Part shown: in pieces, positions 1 through 5,445 of the stretch
Numbering within the stretch: the first letter of the stretch is position 1
Layout of the letters: the number at the start of each line of letters is the position of its first letter
NCBI GenBank assembly: GCA_003512805.1
Contig: DOOK01000261.1
Span: 1 to 5,445, forward strand
Origin: Erwinia sp.
GTDB lineage: Bacteria > Pseudomonadota > Gammaproteobacteria > Enterobacterales > Enterobacteriaceae
DNA: 5,445 nt
Direction: 5' to 3'
The notes under the pieces: generated by a model
Database searches by the model: none
What the model saw: the letters and a program-made list of their open reading frames with translations, nothing else
What the model was told of the DNA's origin: nothing
Made by a program: the position numbers and the translations under genes

Positions 1-23
1 CTGCTGAACCGCTCTTCCGATCT
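1..23. other. Illumina paired-end adapter left in the assembly
   Basis: The first 23 bases begin CTGCTGAACCGCTCTTCCGA and finish with TCT. This is the 3' end of the Illumina paired-end PCR primer 2.0/adapter; its reverse complement starts AGATCGGAAGAGC. It is known artificial sequence, not genome. It is fused in mid-codon to nirB: codons from position 25 upward encode the expected NirB sequence ending SKDV, whereas the bases below 24 would encode EIGRAVQQ in place of the conserved continuation. Base 24 is the first credible genomic base. Confidence 0.96.
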
Positions 24-2094
24 CGACATCCTTGCTTTGCGCTTCTGAGCATTCACGGGTACAGCCCGACACGCCAAACTTCATCTTATGCGGTGTACGG
101 ATGCCCTTGTAGCGGTTTTCCAGCTCCACGCCCAGTCCGATGGAGTCACCCACACCAAAGCGGCACCAGCTGCTGCCTACGCAGGTTTTTGCCATACGTA
201 GCGCTTTGGCATAAGCGTGACCGGTTTCAAAACCGGCTTCAATCAGCGTCTGCCAGATAGCGGGCAGATCGTCTTTATGAGCGCCGAACAGGCCGATACG
301 CTGCGAACCGGTGATCTTGGTATAAAGGCCGTAGCGGCTGGCCACCTCGCCAATGGCTATTAGCCCGGCTGGGGTGATCTCGCCACCGGCGGAACGAGGG
401 ATGATGGAGTAGGTACCGTCTTTCTGGATGTTGCCAAGGAAACTGTCGTTGCTGTCCTGTAAAGGCGCCAGGGACGGCTGTAGCGCGTAGTCGTTCCAGC
501 AGGAGGCAAGTAGCGAAGCCACTGTCGGCTTACAGACCTCGCAGCCGTAGCCCTGGCCATATTTAGCGAGCAGCTGCTCGAAGGTCTTAATCTCTTCCAC
601 GCGGATGAGGTGATACAGCTCCTGGCGCGAATAGTGAAAATGTTCACAAAGGTGGCTGTTAACTTCGATACCCTGGCGGCTCAGCTCTGCGTTCAGCACC
701 TGGGTCATCAGCGGCACGCAGCCGCCGCAGCCCGTACCCGCTTTGGTTTCTGCCTTCAGCGCCGCAACAGTATGACAGCCGTTCTGAATGGCCAGCACCA
801 GATCGCCTTTAGTGACGTCGAAACAGGAACAGATTTGCGCCGTTTCCGGCAGCGAATCGACGCCCAAAGCCGGTTTATTTCCCGCATGGGCGGGCAGGAT
901 CAGCGTATCGGGATGGTCCGGCAGCTCGATCCCGTTAAGCATCAGCTGCAGCAGATTGCCGTAGTCGCTGGTATCCCCGACCAGCACCGCTCCAAGCAGC
1001 TTTTTATTGTCCGGGCTGACCACCAGCCTTTTATAGACTTCTTGATTTTCATCAAGATAAAGATAGCTGCGCGCGCCCGCCGTACGGCCGTGTGCATCTC
1101 CAATGCCGCCGACATCCACGCCCAGCAGTTTAAGCTTCGCGCTCATATCTGCGCCGGTAAAGGCGTTTTCCTGACCCAGCAGGCTGGCCGCCGTGACCTG
1201 CGCCATTTTGTAGCCTGGCGCAACCAGACCATAAACATGTTCCTGCCAGGCGGCGCATTCGCCAATGGCGTAAATATCTTTATCTGCAGTACGACAGCTA
1301 TCATCGATTGCTACGCCGCCGCGCGGACCCGTGGCCAGCCCGGCTTCTCTGGCGAGACGATCCTGAGGACGGATGCCGGTGGAGAAGACGATAAAATCAA
1401 CTGCCAGCTCGCTGTCATCTGCAAAGTGCAAAATTTTACCGCCTGACGGGGCGTCAATAATCTGTCGGGTATTTTTGCTGGTATGAACGGCGACGCCCAT
1501 TCCCTCGATTTTTGTCCGCAGCAGCTTTCCGCCCAGTGGATCGAGCTGTTCTGCCATCAGCACCGGGGCAAACTCTACCACGTGCGTTTCCATGCCTAAG
1601 TTTTTCAACGCGCCGGCCGCTTCCAGTCCCAGCAGGCCGCCGCCGATTACCGCGCCGCTGCGGCTGCCCCGGGCACAGGCTTCGATAGCGTCCAGATCGT
1701 CCAGCGTGCGATAAACAAAGCAGTTTTTACCCTCGGCACCCGCAATGGGGGGGACCCAGGGGTAAGAGCCGGTGGCGAGTACCAGCTTGTCGTAGCTCAC
1801 CGCGCGACCTTTACTGGAATAAACAACTTTTTCGCGGCGATCGATCGTCAAGGCTTTCTCACCCGTTAGCACGCTTATTTTATGCTTTTCGCAAAAGCCC
1901 TCCGCCACCAGCGAAAGGGCTTCGGCGCTGTGATGCATAAAGTAGGCGGAGAGATGCACGCGATCGTAAGCCAGGCGAGGCTCTTCGCAGAAAACCGTAA
2001 TATCGAACTGCTCTGGCGCCGCTTTTTCGGCCAGCTCTTCCAACAGGCGATGCCCTACCATGCCGTTGCCAATAATAACGAGTCGGGTACGCAT
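24..2094 (-). CDS. nirB: NADH-dependent nitrite reductase, large subunit (5' 690 codons; 3' end missing)
   Basis: NirB is the cytoplasmic catalytic subunit of NirBD, which reduces nitrite to ammonium with NADH. The frame is open from ATG (2092-2094) to the contig edge. Visible in order: an FAD-binding motif IIGNGMVGH at residues 7-15; an NADH-binding GGG at 151-153 followed by LLGLEAAGAL; BFD-like [2Fe-2S] cysteines C422, C424, C456 and C459; and the sirohaem/[4Fe-4S] ligands C638 and C644 (CVGSSWC) and C678 and C682 (CTREC). E. coli NirB has about 847 residues, so roughly 155 C-terminal residues are lost at the adapter junction, not by mutation. GAGG (complement of 2100-2103) lies 5 nt before the start codon. 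Upstream are FNR and NarL sites, implying anaerobic, nitrate/nitrite-induced expression. nirD, nirC and cysG would be expected further left, off the contig. Plus-strand open frames across this region are shadows. Confidence 0.98.
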
Positions 2095-2116
2095 TTGTGC
2101 CTCACATAACAAAATA

Positions 2117-2130
2117 ATACCGCTACAGTA
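2117..2130 (-). promoter_or_regulatory. nirB -10 element and inferred transcription start
   Basis: On the minus strand, TACTGT (complement of 2125-2130) is a plausible -10 hexamer. If the FNR site centre is at -41.5, as in class II FNR promoters, transcription starts at about 2117. That leaves a 22-23 nt leader before ATG with the GAGG ribosome-binding sequence inside it. The hexamer match is moderate, as expected for an activator-dependent promoter. The start site is inferred from spacing, not seen directly. Confidence 0.6.
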
Positions 2131-2151
2131 GCGCGCAAAACTGCAGAGTTA

Positions 2152-2165
2152 TTGACGTATATCAA
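2152..2165 (-). promoter_or_regulatory. FNR binding site of the nirB promoter
   Basis: TTGAC-GTAT-ATCAA read on the plus strand is TTGAT-ATAC-GTCAA on the nirB strand. It differs at one of ten conserved positions from the FNR consensus TTGAT-N4-ATCAA. Its centre at 2158.5 fits a class II site at -41.5 relative to the inferred start. FNR is the [4Fe-4S] oxygen sensor that activates nir transcription in the absence of oxygen. Position, gene context and the 28 bp spacing to the NarL site make the assignment firm. Confidence 0.9.
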
Positions 2166-2178
2166 GCCAGTTTTTAAA

Positions 2179-2194
2179 TACTCCTTTATAGGTA
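2179..2194 (-). promoter_or_regulatory. NarL/NarP 7-2-7 site of the nirB promoter
   Basis: TACTCCT-TT-ATAGGTA is a perfect fit to paired NarL/NarP heptamers (TACYYMT) in the 7-2-7 inverted arrangement. Its centre (2186.5) is 28 bp upstream of the FNR centre, which places it at -69.5. This is the same geometry as the E. coli nirB promoter, where nitrate- or nitrite-activated NarL/NarP enhances FNR-dependent transcription. I could not recognise IHF or Fis sites with confidence in the 80 bp further upstream. Confidence 0.9.
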
Positions 2195-2275
2195 GTTTGA
2201 TGATATTTAGGCTTTTTTAGGTAAGTTAAGGATTTTACTGGATTTGGTTACGTCTGCCGTCATCCTGAACAATGG

Positions 2276-2561
2276 GGCTCTGTTGGAAAAATCTGGAAAG
2301 GGTAACTTAACCCCCATCATTGAATGCGGTGATGGCAAGCTGAAAAGGATAATCGGCGCGACGCTGGGATGGCGATCTATGAAGACGGCCTGTGCCGCAA
2401 TCAAAGATATTGAGGTGAGGCGAGCGCGACGGAAAGGTCAGGCCGAATCAGCTTATTTTGGGCATCCCCGGCTGAGAGGCGTGTGGGGAACAGACTCCTT
2501 GAAAGATAAGACATTTCAAGAATACTGAAGGCTATTTCATCACAAACTTTGCAACAGTGCC
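2276..2561 (+). mobile_element. IS6/IS26-family insertion sequence remnant, copy A (internally deleted)
   Basis: The right end (2545-2561), read inward, is GGCACTGTTGCAAAGTT, the terminal inverted repeat typical of IS26-like IS6-family elements. The left end (2276-2292), GGCTCTGTTGGAAAAAT, matches it at 13 of 17 positions and is taken as the left terminus. Only about 286 bp separate the ends, against roughly 820 bp for a complete IS26. Most of the transposase gene is therefore gone, leaving a short left tip joined to the transposase 3' end. The copy is about 90% identical by hand count to copy B at 4112-4313 over the shared ~200 bp. The right terminus is secure; the left terminus is less so. 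Confidence 0.82.
2316..2509 (+). pseudogene. IS6-family transposase, C-terminal remnant with frameshift (copy A)
   Basis: The translation begins IIECGDGKLKRIIGATLG and continues SMKTACAAIKDIEV and RKGQAESAYFGHP. It matches the C-terminus of IS26-type DDE transposases (IECDHGKLKRIIGATLGFKSMK in IS26, from memory, spanning the catalytic-Glu block). Relative to copy B, one base is missing near 2468. This shifts the frame after GHP, so the ancestral stop (aligned TAA at 2507-2509) is bypassed and the frame closes later, at 2526-2528. The first two thirds of the protein, with both catalytic Asp residues, is absent. The gene is dead; mobility would need transposase supplied in trans. Confidence 0.85.
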
Positions 2562-2794
2562 TGAAAGGGCACCTGTAGCCTGAAGCCACGGAAGAATTTG
2601 CAGCCCGTGAGGCAGGTCTCTGGAATTATTATCTCTCAATACTGACCACTCATGCTTGCCCCTGTGGTGACAGGATATTCAAACCTGCCTCAGCAAAGGT
2701 GACGGCTGGCGCGGAAACCTGGCAGCCTGCGGCTGCAAATGGGTTGATGTTCGCTTCAGATCGGTGTTGCCTTGCACATACCTTATCAGCCTGC
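2562..2794. other. Intergenic stretch between IS copy A and the Hrp promoter, no gene recognised
   Basis: No start codon with a convincing ribosome-binding site, RNA gene or repeat is seen here. One plus-strand frame is free of stops from 2579 to the TGA at 2879-2881, about 100 codons. It has only a poor GTG start (2699), it runs straight through the Hrp box, and its translation resembles nothing I know. It may be the decayed edge of another gene or chance. The decamer CAGCCTGCGG occurs twice (2723-2732 and 2787-2796). Confidence 0.5.
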
Positions 2795-2822
2795 GGAACC
2801 CCTAAGCCTTTCTGGCCACCTA
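2795..2822 (+). promoter_or_regulatory. Hrp box (HrpL-dependent promoter)
   Basis: GGAACC (2795-2800), a 15 nt spacer, then CCAC (2816-2819), CT and A (2822) fit the HrpL extracytoplasmic-function sigma-factor consensus GGAACC-N15/16-CCAC-NN-A at every fixed position. It points toward the gene starting at 2878, 55 bp downstream, a normal leader length for hrp-regulon genes. HrpL controls type III secretion genes and effectors in Pseudomonas syringae, Erwinia and Pantoea. hrpL itself is not in the window, so its presence in the strain is inferred. Confidence 0.92.
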
Positions 2823-2877
2823 CCAGGTACAGGTCGGTTCCGCGACCGGTTTATCTTTCAAAACAGGACAGGCAACG

Positions 2878-3897
2878 ATGAATCCCCTCCAATCAGGAAT
2901 CCCTTCTCGCTACACCCGTTCCATCAGCTCCGCCCAGTCGGTGGCAGCGCCGGGGGCAGAGCATACCCAGCTAAAACATCCCCAAACGCTCTCGCTGGCC
3001 AGCCTGAGCACCAATGCCCATTGGGCACTAAATCAGAGCGAAATGCAGCCTAATGGCCACCATCAGCTTTTGGCATTGCTGGCCAGTAATGCCATCACCG
3101 ACGGCGCTCTGCAGTTGTGCTCGACCCGAGGCGCAGAAGCTCACTATGAGCAACAGGTCGACGTCCTGCCGGAAAACGATGTTGCTCATCTGACGGTACG
3201 CGCCCAATTAAACGAGTGTGCCAAATACGACATTGGCAAATACGACATTGCCGGGATCGACCTGCACGTGCCTTCATCAGGTAGAACCGAGTCCATCTTC
3301 CTGTCTGCCCCCCCTCCACCTACCAATACACCGACGCCCCCAGTGTCCAGCTCCTATCAGGCCCAATGTTCACGCAGTGATCTGATGCAGCGGTCGATAG
3401 AACAACATCATCCACAAGAGGCCGCCAACGCGCCAGGCTCTCATCTGATTAAGGCTGCGCAAAGTCGGATGCAATACGGAACATTGTCCCTTTTTGGTAC
3501 CGAAACTGGCGAGCGTTACGGAAACTTAATGTATAAAGCGTCTTATAAACCCCATTCCCCTATGAACATTGAAAATTCAAGTTATGCAGATTTTTTGCCC
3601 GGGCAACCCGATCTGGTGGGTGAGCACCTGGAATTTTACAAAGATGAGTTCATGCGCGGTCTCAGTGAAAGGCAAGATCCTATTATTGCCGCACCGACAG
3701 AGCAGGGATCGCTTGTTGTTGTTGAGGGGCATCACAGGCTTACGGCTGCTTTAGCTACAGGCATGCCTGTAAAACTATTGATTAATGCTGATAAAGAGTC
3801 AGCAGACTATCGGGACTGGTCGAATATTTCTTTTATAAATAAAGGAGATGACGGATATGAAACGGATGTTCCCTCCTATAAGCAACGCGGAATGTAA
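2878..3897 (+). CDS. Candidate HrpL-regulated type III effector with ParB/sulfiredoxin-like C-terminal domain
   Basis: This gene encodes 339 residues that I cannot place in a named effector family. The ATG is preceded by AGGA (2865-2868) at 9 nt and by the Hrp box. The first 50 residues hold nine Ser, a Leu at position 4, no acidic residue in the first 12 and a single Glu overall, matching known type III secretion-signal rules. Residues 116-125 are a tandem KYDIG/KYDIA. A Pro-rich linker (P145-P148, then TPTPP at 151-155) separates this part from the rest. Near the C-terminus, VVVEGHHRLTAALATGMPV (280-298; GHHR 284-287) resembles the active-site motif of the ParB/Srx superfamily (GERR in ParB, GCHR in sulfiredoxin, GHHR-like in free serine kinases). 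There is no signal peptide or membrane segment. GC falls from about 59% (2881-3120) to about 44% (3541-3900), suggesting a mosaic gene. IS6 remnants flank it, indicating acquisition by transfer. The biochemical activity and host target are unknown. Confidence 0.8.
   Translation: MNPLQSGIPSRYTRSISSAQSVAAPGAEHTQLKHPQTLSLASLSTNAHWALNQSEMQPNGHHQLLALLASNAITDGALQLCSTRGAEAHYEQQVDVLPENDVAHLTVRAQLNECAKYDIGKYDIAGIDLHVPSSGRTESIFLSAPPPPTNTPTPPVSSSYQAQCSRSDLMQRSIEQHHPQEAANAPGSHLIKAAQSRMQYGTLSLFGTETGERYGNLMYKASYKPHSPMNIENSSYADFLPGQPDLVGEHLEFYKDEFMRGLSERQDPIIAAPTEQGSLVVVEGHHRLTAALATGMPVKLLINADKESADYRDWSNISFINKGDDGYETDVPSYKQRGM
3223..3252 (+). repeat. 15 bp tandem duplication inside the effector gene
   Basis: AAATACGACATTGGC is followed immediately by AAATACGACATTGCC, matching at 14 of 15 bases. 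The frame is kept, and the repeat encodes KYDIG then KYDIA (residues 116-125). It looks like a recent slippage duplication in the middle, linker-like part of the protein. Confidence 0.85.
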
Positions 3898-4111
3898 TCT
3901 TAAGACCGCCGCCGAGGCTTTATCGGTTTGAGTGCAGCACCAACGGGTGAATGTAACGAATGCTCCTGCCCGAAAACGGGGGATGCCGTCCAGTCCGTCC
4001 CCACTGATAGAGTGCTGCCAGTATCGACTCGCCTTGATACGCGCCGTGAGGGAAGTCCGGGAGCATTAGCAGTGTGCAGCGCTTTCCTGAAAAGGAGAAG
4101 CTAAAGTCATT
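3898..4111. other. Non-coding stretch between the effector gene and IS copy B
   Basis: I see no convincing gene here. A 4 bp stem with an AAAA loop (CCCG-AAAA-CGGG, 3969-3980) has no following T run and is too weak to call a terminator. Bases 4087-4111 (CTGAAAAGG onward) resemble the transposase codons for LKR in copy A but with insertions and stops, so copy B may extend left in decayed form to about 4087. Confidence 0.45.
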
Positions 4112-4261
4112 ACGCTGGGATGTAAATCCATGAAGTCGGCCTGTGCCGCAATCAAAGGTATTGAGGTGATGCGAGCGCGACGGAAAGGTCATGCCGAATC
4201 AGTTTATTTTGGGCATCCCTCGGGTGAGAGGCGCCTGGTGAGCAGACTCTTTGAAAGATAA
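4112..4261 (+). pseudogene. IS6-family transposase, C-terminal 49 codons (copy B)
   Basis: The frame encodes TLGCKSMKSACAAIKGIEV, then MRARRKGHAESVYFGHP and GERRLVSRLFER before TAA. It parallels the IS26 transposase end (TLGFKSMKTAYATIKGIEV ... LVSRVFEM, from memory). Unlike copy A, this copy keeps the correct frame through to the natural stop. It lacks the DNA-binding and DDE core, so it cannot encode an active enzyme. Confidence 0.88.
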
Positions 4262-4313
4262 GAGATTTCAAGAATACTGAAGGCTGTCTCATCACAAACT
4301 TTGCAACAGTGCC
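4112..4313 (+). mobile_element. IS6/IS26-family insertion sequence remnant, copy B (right end only)
   Basis: The right terminus, read inward from 4313, is GGCACTGTTGCAAAGTT, identical to that of copy A and typical of IS26-like elements. The transposase 3' end and the following 50 bp are present, and everything to the left is lost; no left inverted repeat is visible. It has the same orientation as copy A and is about 90% identical to it by hand count. It ends 44 bp before the codA start codon. The left edge is uncertain by about 25 bp. Confidence 0.88.
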
Positions 4314-4327
4314 AAAAATGGTATGGT
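4301..4327 (+). promoter_or_regulatory. Possible IS-junction hybrid promoter reading into codA
   Basis: TTGCAA (4301-4306) lies within the outward-facing IS terminus; the same hexamer in IS26 ends is known to serve as a -35 box for hybrid promoters. TATGGT (4322-4327) in the flanking DNA could act as -10, but the 15 bp spacer is short and the hexamer matches only 4 of 6. It would start transcription some 20-25 bp upstream of codA. This is a weak, inferred promoter. Confidence 0.35.
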
Positions 4328-4357
4328 TAAAAACCACTGACGTTCAGGAGCGTGTTT

Positions 4358-5445
4358 ATGCAGGCTGTTCCATTAAAAAGCATTCACCATGTGCGATTGC
4401 CGTGGCGCGAAGGACTCTGGCAGATTGCTATCCATGACGGCAAAATTGCCGCCATTTCGCCTCAGACACAAGGTACCGTGCCGGACGGCTCGCTGGACGC
4501 AGAAGGCGGGCTGGCTTTTCCACCTTTTATCGAGCCGCATATCCATCTGGATACCACGCAAACGGCGGGCGAACCGGCCTGGAATGCATCCGGCACGCTG
4601 TTTGAAGGCATCGAACGCTGGGCGGAGCGCAAAGCGTTACTGGATCATGAAGACGTCAAAAAACGTGCGTGCCAGACGCTGAAATGGCAAATCGCTAACG
4701 GTATTCAATATGTCCGCACCCACGTGGATGTCTCCGACCCCACGCTCACCGCCCTGCGTGCCATGCTGGAAGTGAAGCGCGAGATGGCACCGTGGGTCGA
4801 TATACAAATTGTTGCGTTTCCGCAGGAGGGGATTCTCTCTTATCCCGATGGCGAAGCTTTGCTGGAAGAAGCATTGAGGCTGGGTGCGGACGTGGTTGGG
4901 GCTATTCCACATTTTGAATTTACCCGTGAGTACGGCGTGGAGTCGCTGCATAAAACGTTTGCGCTGGCGCAGAAGTATCAGCGAATGATCGACGTACATT
5001 GTGACGAAATCGACGACGAGCAGTCGCGCTTTGTGGAAACTGTCGCCGCGCTGGCGCTGCGCGAGAAAATGGGCGCCCGCGTTACCGCCAGCCATACCAC
5101 GGCGATGCACTCCTATAATGGCGCTTACACTTCGCGTCTGTTCCGGCTGCTGAAACTTTCCGGTATTAATTTTGTTGCTAACCCGCTGGTGAATATCCAT
5201 CTTCAGGGACGTTTTGACAGCTATCCTAAACGGCGCGGCATCACGCGGGTAAAAGAGATGCTGGAAGCCGGGATCAACGTCTGTTTCGGGCATGATGATG
5301 TCTTTGATCCGTGGTATCCACTCGGCACCGCGAGTATGCTCCAGGTACTGCATATGGGGATGCATGTCTGCCAGCTGATGGGGTATGGCCAGCTGGATGA
5401 AGGGATCAAACTCATCACCCACAACAGTGCCAGAACGCTCCAGCT
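4358..5445 (+). CDS. codA: Cytosine deaminase (5' 362 codons; runs off the window)
   Basis: CodA hydrolyses cytosine to uracil and ammonia for pyrimidine salvage and nitrogen supply. It is a cytoplasmic amidohydrolase-superfamily metalloenzyme. The sequence follows E. coli CodA closely throughout. Metal and catalytic residues are all present: H61 and H63 in EPHIHLD, H214 and E217 in DVHCDE, H246 in ASHTTAMH, and D313/D314 in CFGHDD followed by W319. The family length is about 427 residues, so roughly 65 C-terminal residues are outside the window; no mutation truncates it here. The start is ATG at 4358 with AGGAG (4346-4350) 7 nt upstream. In E. coli it is the second gene of codBA. Here IS6 DNA ends 44 bp before the start and no cytosine permease gene is seen, so expression must come from a local or IS-borne promoter. 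An in-frame tail KNGMVKNH then TGA (4314-4340) could be the end of a lost upstream gene, but it is too short to identify. Confidence 0.97.
   Translation, partial: MQAVPLKSIHHVRLPWREGLWQIAIHDGKIAAISPQTQGTVPDGSLDAEGGLAFPPFIEPHIHLDTTQTAGEPAWNASGTLFEGIERWAERKALLDHEDVKKRACQTLKWQIANGIQYVRTHVDVSDPTLTALRAMLEVKREMAPWVDIQIVAFPQEGILSYPDGEALLEEALRLGADVVGAIPHFEFTREYGVESLHKTFALAQKYQRMIDVHCDEIDDEQSRFVETVAALALREKMGARVTASHTTAMHSYNGAYTSRLFRLLKLSGINFVANPLVNIHLQGRFDSYPKRRGITRVKEMLEAGINVCFGHDDVFDPWYPLGTASMLQVLHMGMHVCQLMGYGQLDEGIKLITHNSARTLQ

Larger units (their letters stand above)
2276..4313 (+). mobile_element. IS6-bracketed effector cassette (composite-transposon-like unit)
   Basis: Two directly oriented IS6-family remnants bound a 2.04 kb segment holding the Hrp box and the candidate effector gene. 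Immediately outside are AACAATGG (2268-2275) and AAAAATGG (4314-4321), identical at 7 of 8 positions. IS6-family transposition duplicates 8 bp of target, so these may be the diverged duplication left when the whole unit inserted between nirB and codA. The bases abutting the inner IS ends do not match (TGAAAGGG follows copy A). The unit is now degenerate. The boundary at 2276 rests on an imperfect left inverted repeat. Confidence 0.55.

Noticed and set aside
610..1446. Long plus-strand open frame (278 codons)
   Set aside because: It lies exactly antisense, codon on codon, to nirB, and its translation has no family resemblance. It is a shadow of a GC-rich real gene.
2195..2215. IHF site upstream of the NarL site, by analogy with E. 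coli nirB
   Set aside because: Neither strand fits the WATCAA-N4-TTR consensus well enough in the expected place.
2818..2840. Antisense GGAACC (complement of 2835-2840) as a second Hrp box on the minus strand
   Set aside because: No CCAC-NN-A follows at 15-16 nt on that strand, and no gene lies in that direction.
2832..2847. GGTCG/CGACC inverted repeat in the effector leader as an operator
   Set aside because: It is a 5 bp match in GC-rich sequence with a 6 nt spacer, easily expected by chance; no known HrpL-regulon operator looks like this.
2579..2881. About 100 stop-free codons upstream of the effector, ending in an ATGA overlap with its start
   Set aside because: There is no ATG or good ribosome-binding site before the weak GTG at 2699, the Hrp box lies inside it, and the translation is unrecognisable.
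3857..3904. Possible small downstream gene overlapping the effector end, after a strong AAAGGAG
   Set aside because: It reads only 15 codons before TAA. This could be the truncated start of a partner gene, but it is too short to support.
3969..3980. CCCG-AAAA-CGGG hairpin as terminator of the effector gene
   Set aside because: The stem is only 4 bp with no T run after it, so it is not a credible intrinsic terminator.
4637..5422. Long minus-strand open frame (261 codons)
   Set aside because: It is entirely antisense to codA, whose product is recognised residue by residue with all catalytic motifs.

Overview
The window looks like the start of a short-read draft contig from a plant-associated enterobacterium that carries an Hrp type III secretion system. 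Both chromosomal genes, nirB and codA, align closely with their Escherichia coli counterparts as I recall them. Between them sits a gene with a textbook HrpL promoter. This combination suggests Erwiniaceae or Pectobacteriaceae, with Pantoea or Erwinia the best guess. The genus is an inference, and no Hrp apparatus genes are in view.

Layout, left to right. Bases 1-23 are not biological: they equal the end of the Illumina paired-end adapter. Bases 24-2094 (minus strand) are the first 690 codons of nirB, the large subunit of NADH-dependent assimilatory/detoxifying nitrite reductase, interrupted by the contig edge. Bases 2095-2194 hold its leader and promoter, with a near-perfect FNR site and a perfect NarL/NarP 7-2-7 site. 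Their 28 bp centre-to-centre spacing is the same as in the E. coli nirB promoter.

Bases 2276-4313 are an inserted cassette. Each end carries a decayed right-hand fragment of the same IS6/IS26-family insertion sequence, in direct orientation (copy A 2276-2561, copy B about 4112-4313, roughly 90% identical by hand count). The 8 bp outside the cassette on either side are AACAATGG and AAAAATGG, a 7/8 match of the size IS6 elements duplicate. Between the IS remnants lie a perfect Hrp box (GGAACC-N15-CCAC-NN-A, 2795-2822) and one 339-codon gene (2878-3897). Its N-terminus has the marks of a type III secretion signal, and its C-terminus carries a ParB/sulfiredoxin-like GHHR motif. I cannot assign it to a named effector family, and it is the most interesting object here: a candidate HrpL-regulated, horizontally acquired effector.

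Bases 4358-5445 (plus strand) are the first 362 codons of codA (cytosine deaminase), running off the right end. The cassette ends only 44 bp upstream of the codA start codon. It therefore separates codA from whatever lay upstream (often codB), and codA may now be read from a promoter at the IS junction. nirB and codA are unrelated housekeeping/nitrogen genes, and the effector cassette was inserted into their divergent intergenic region.
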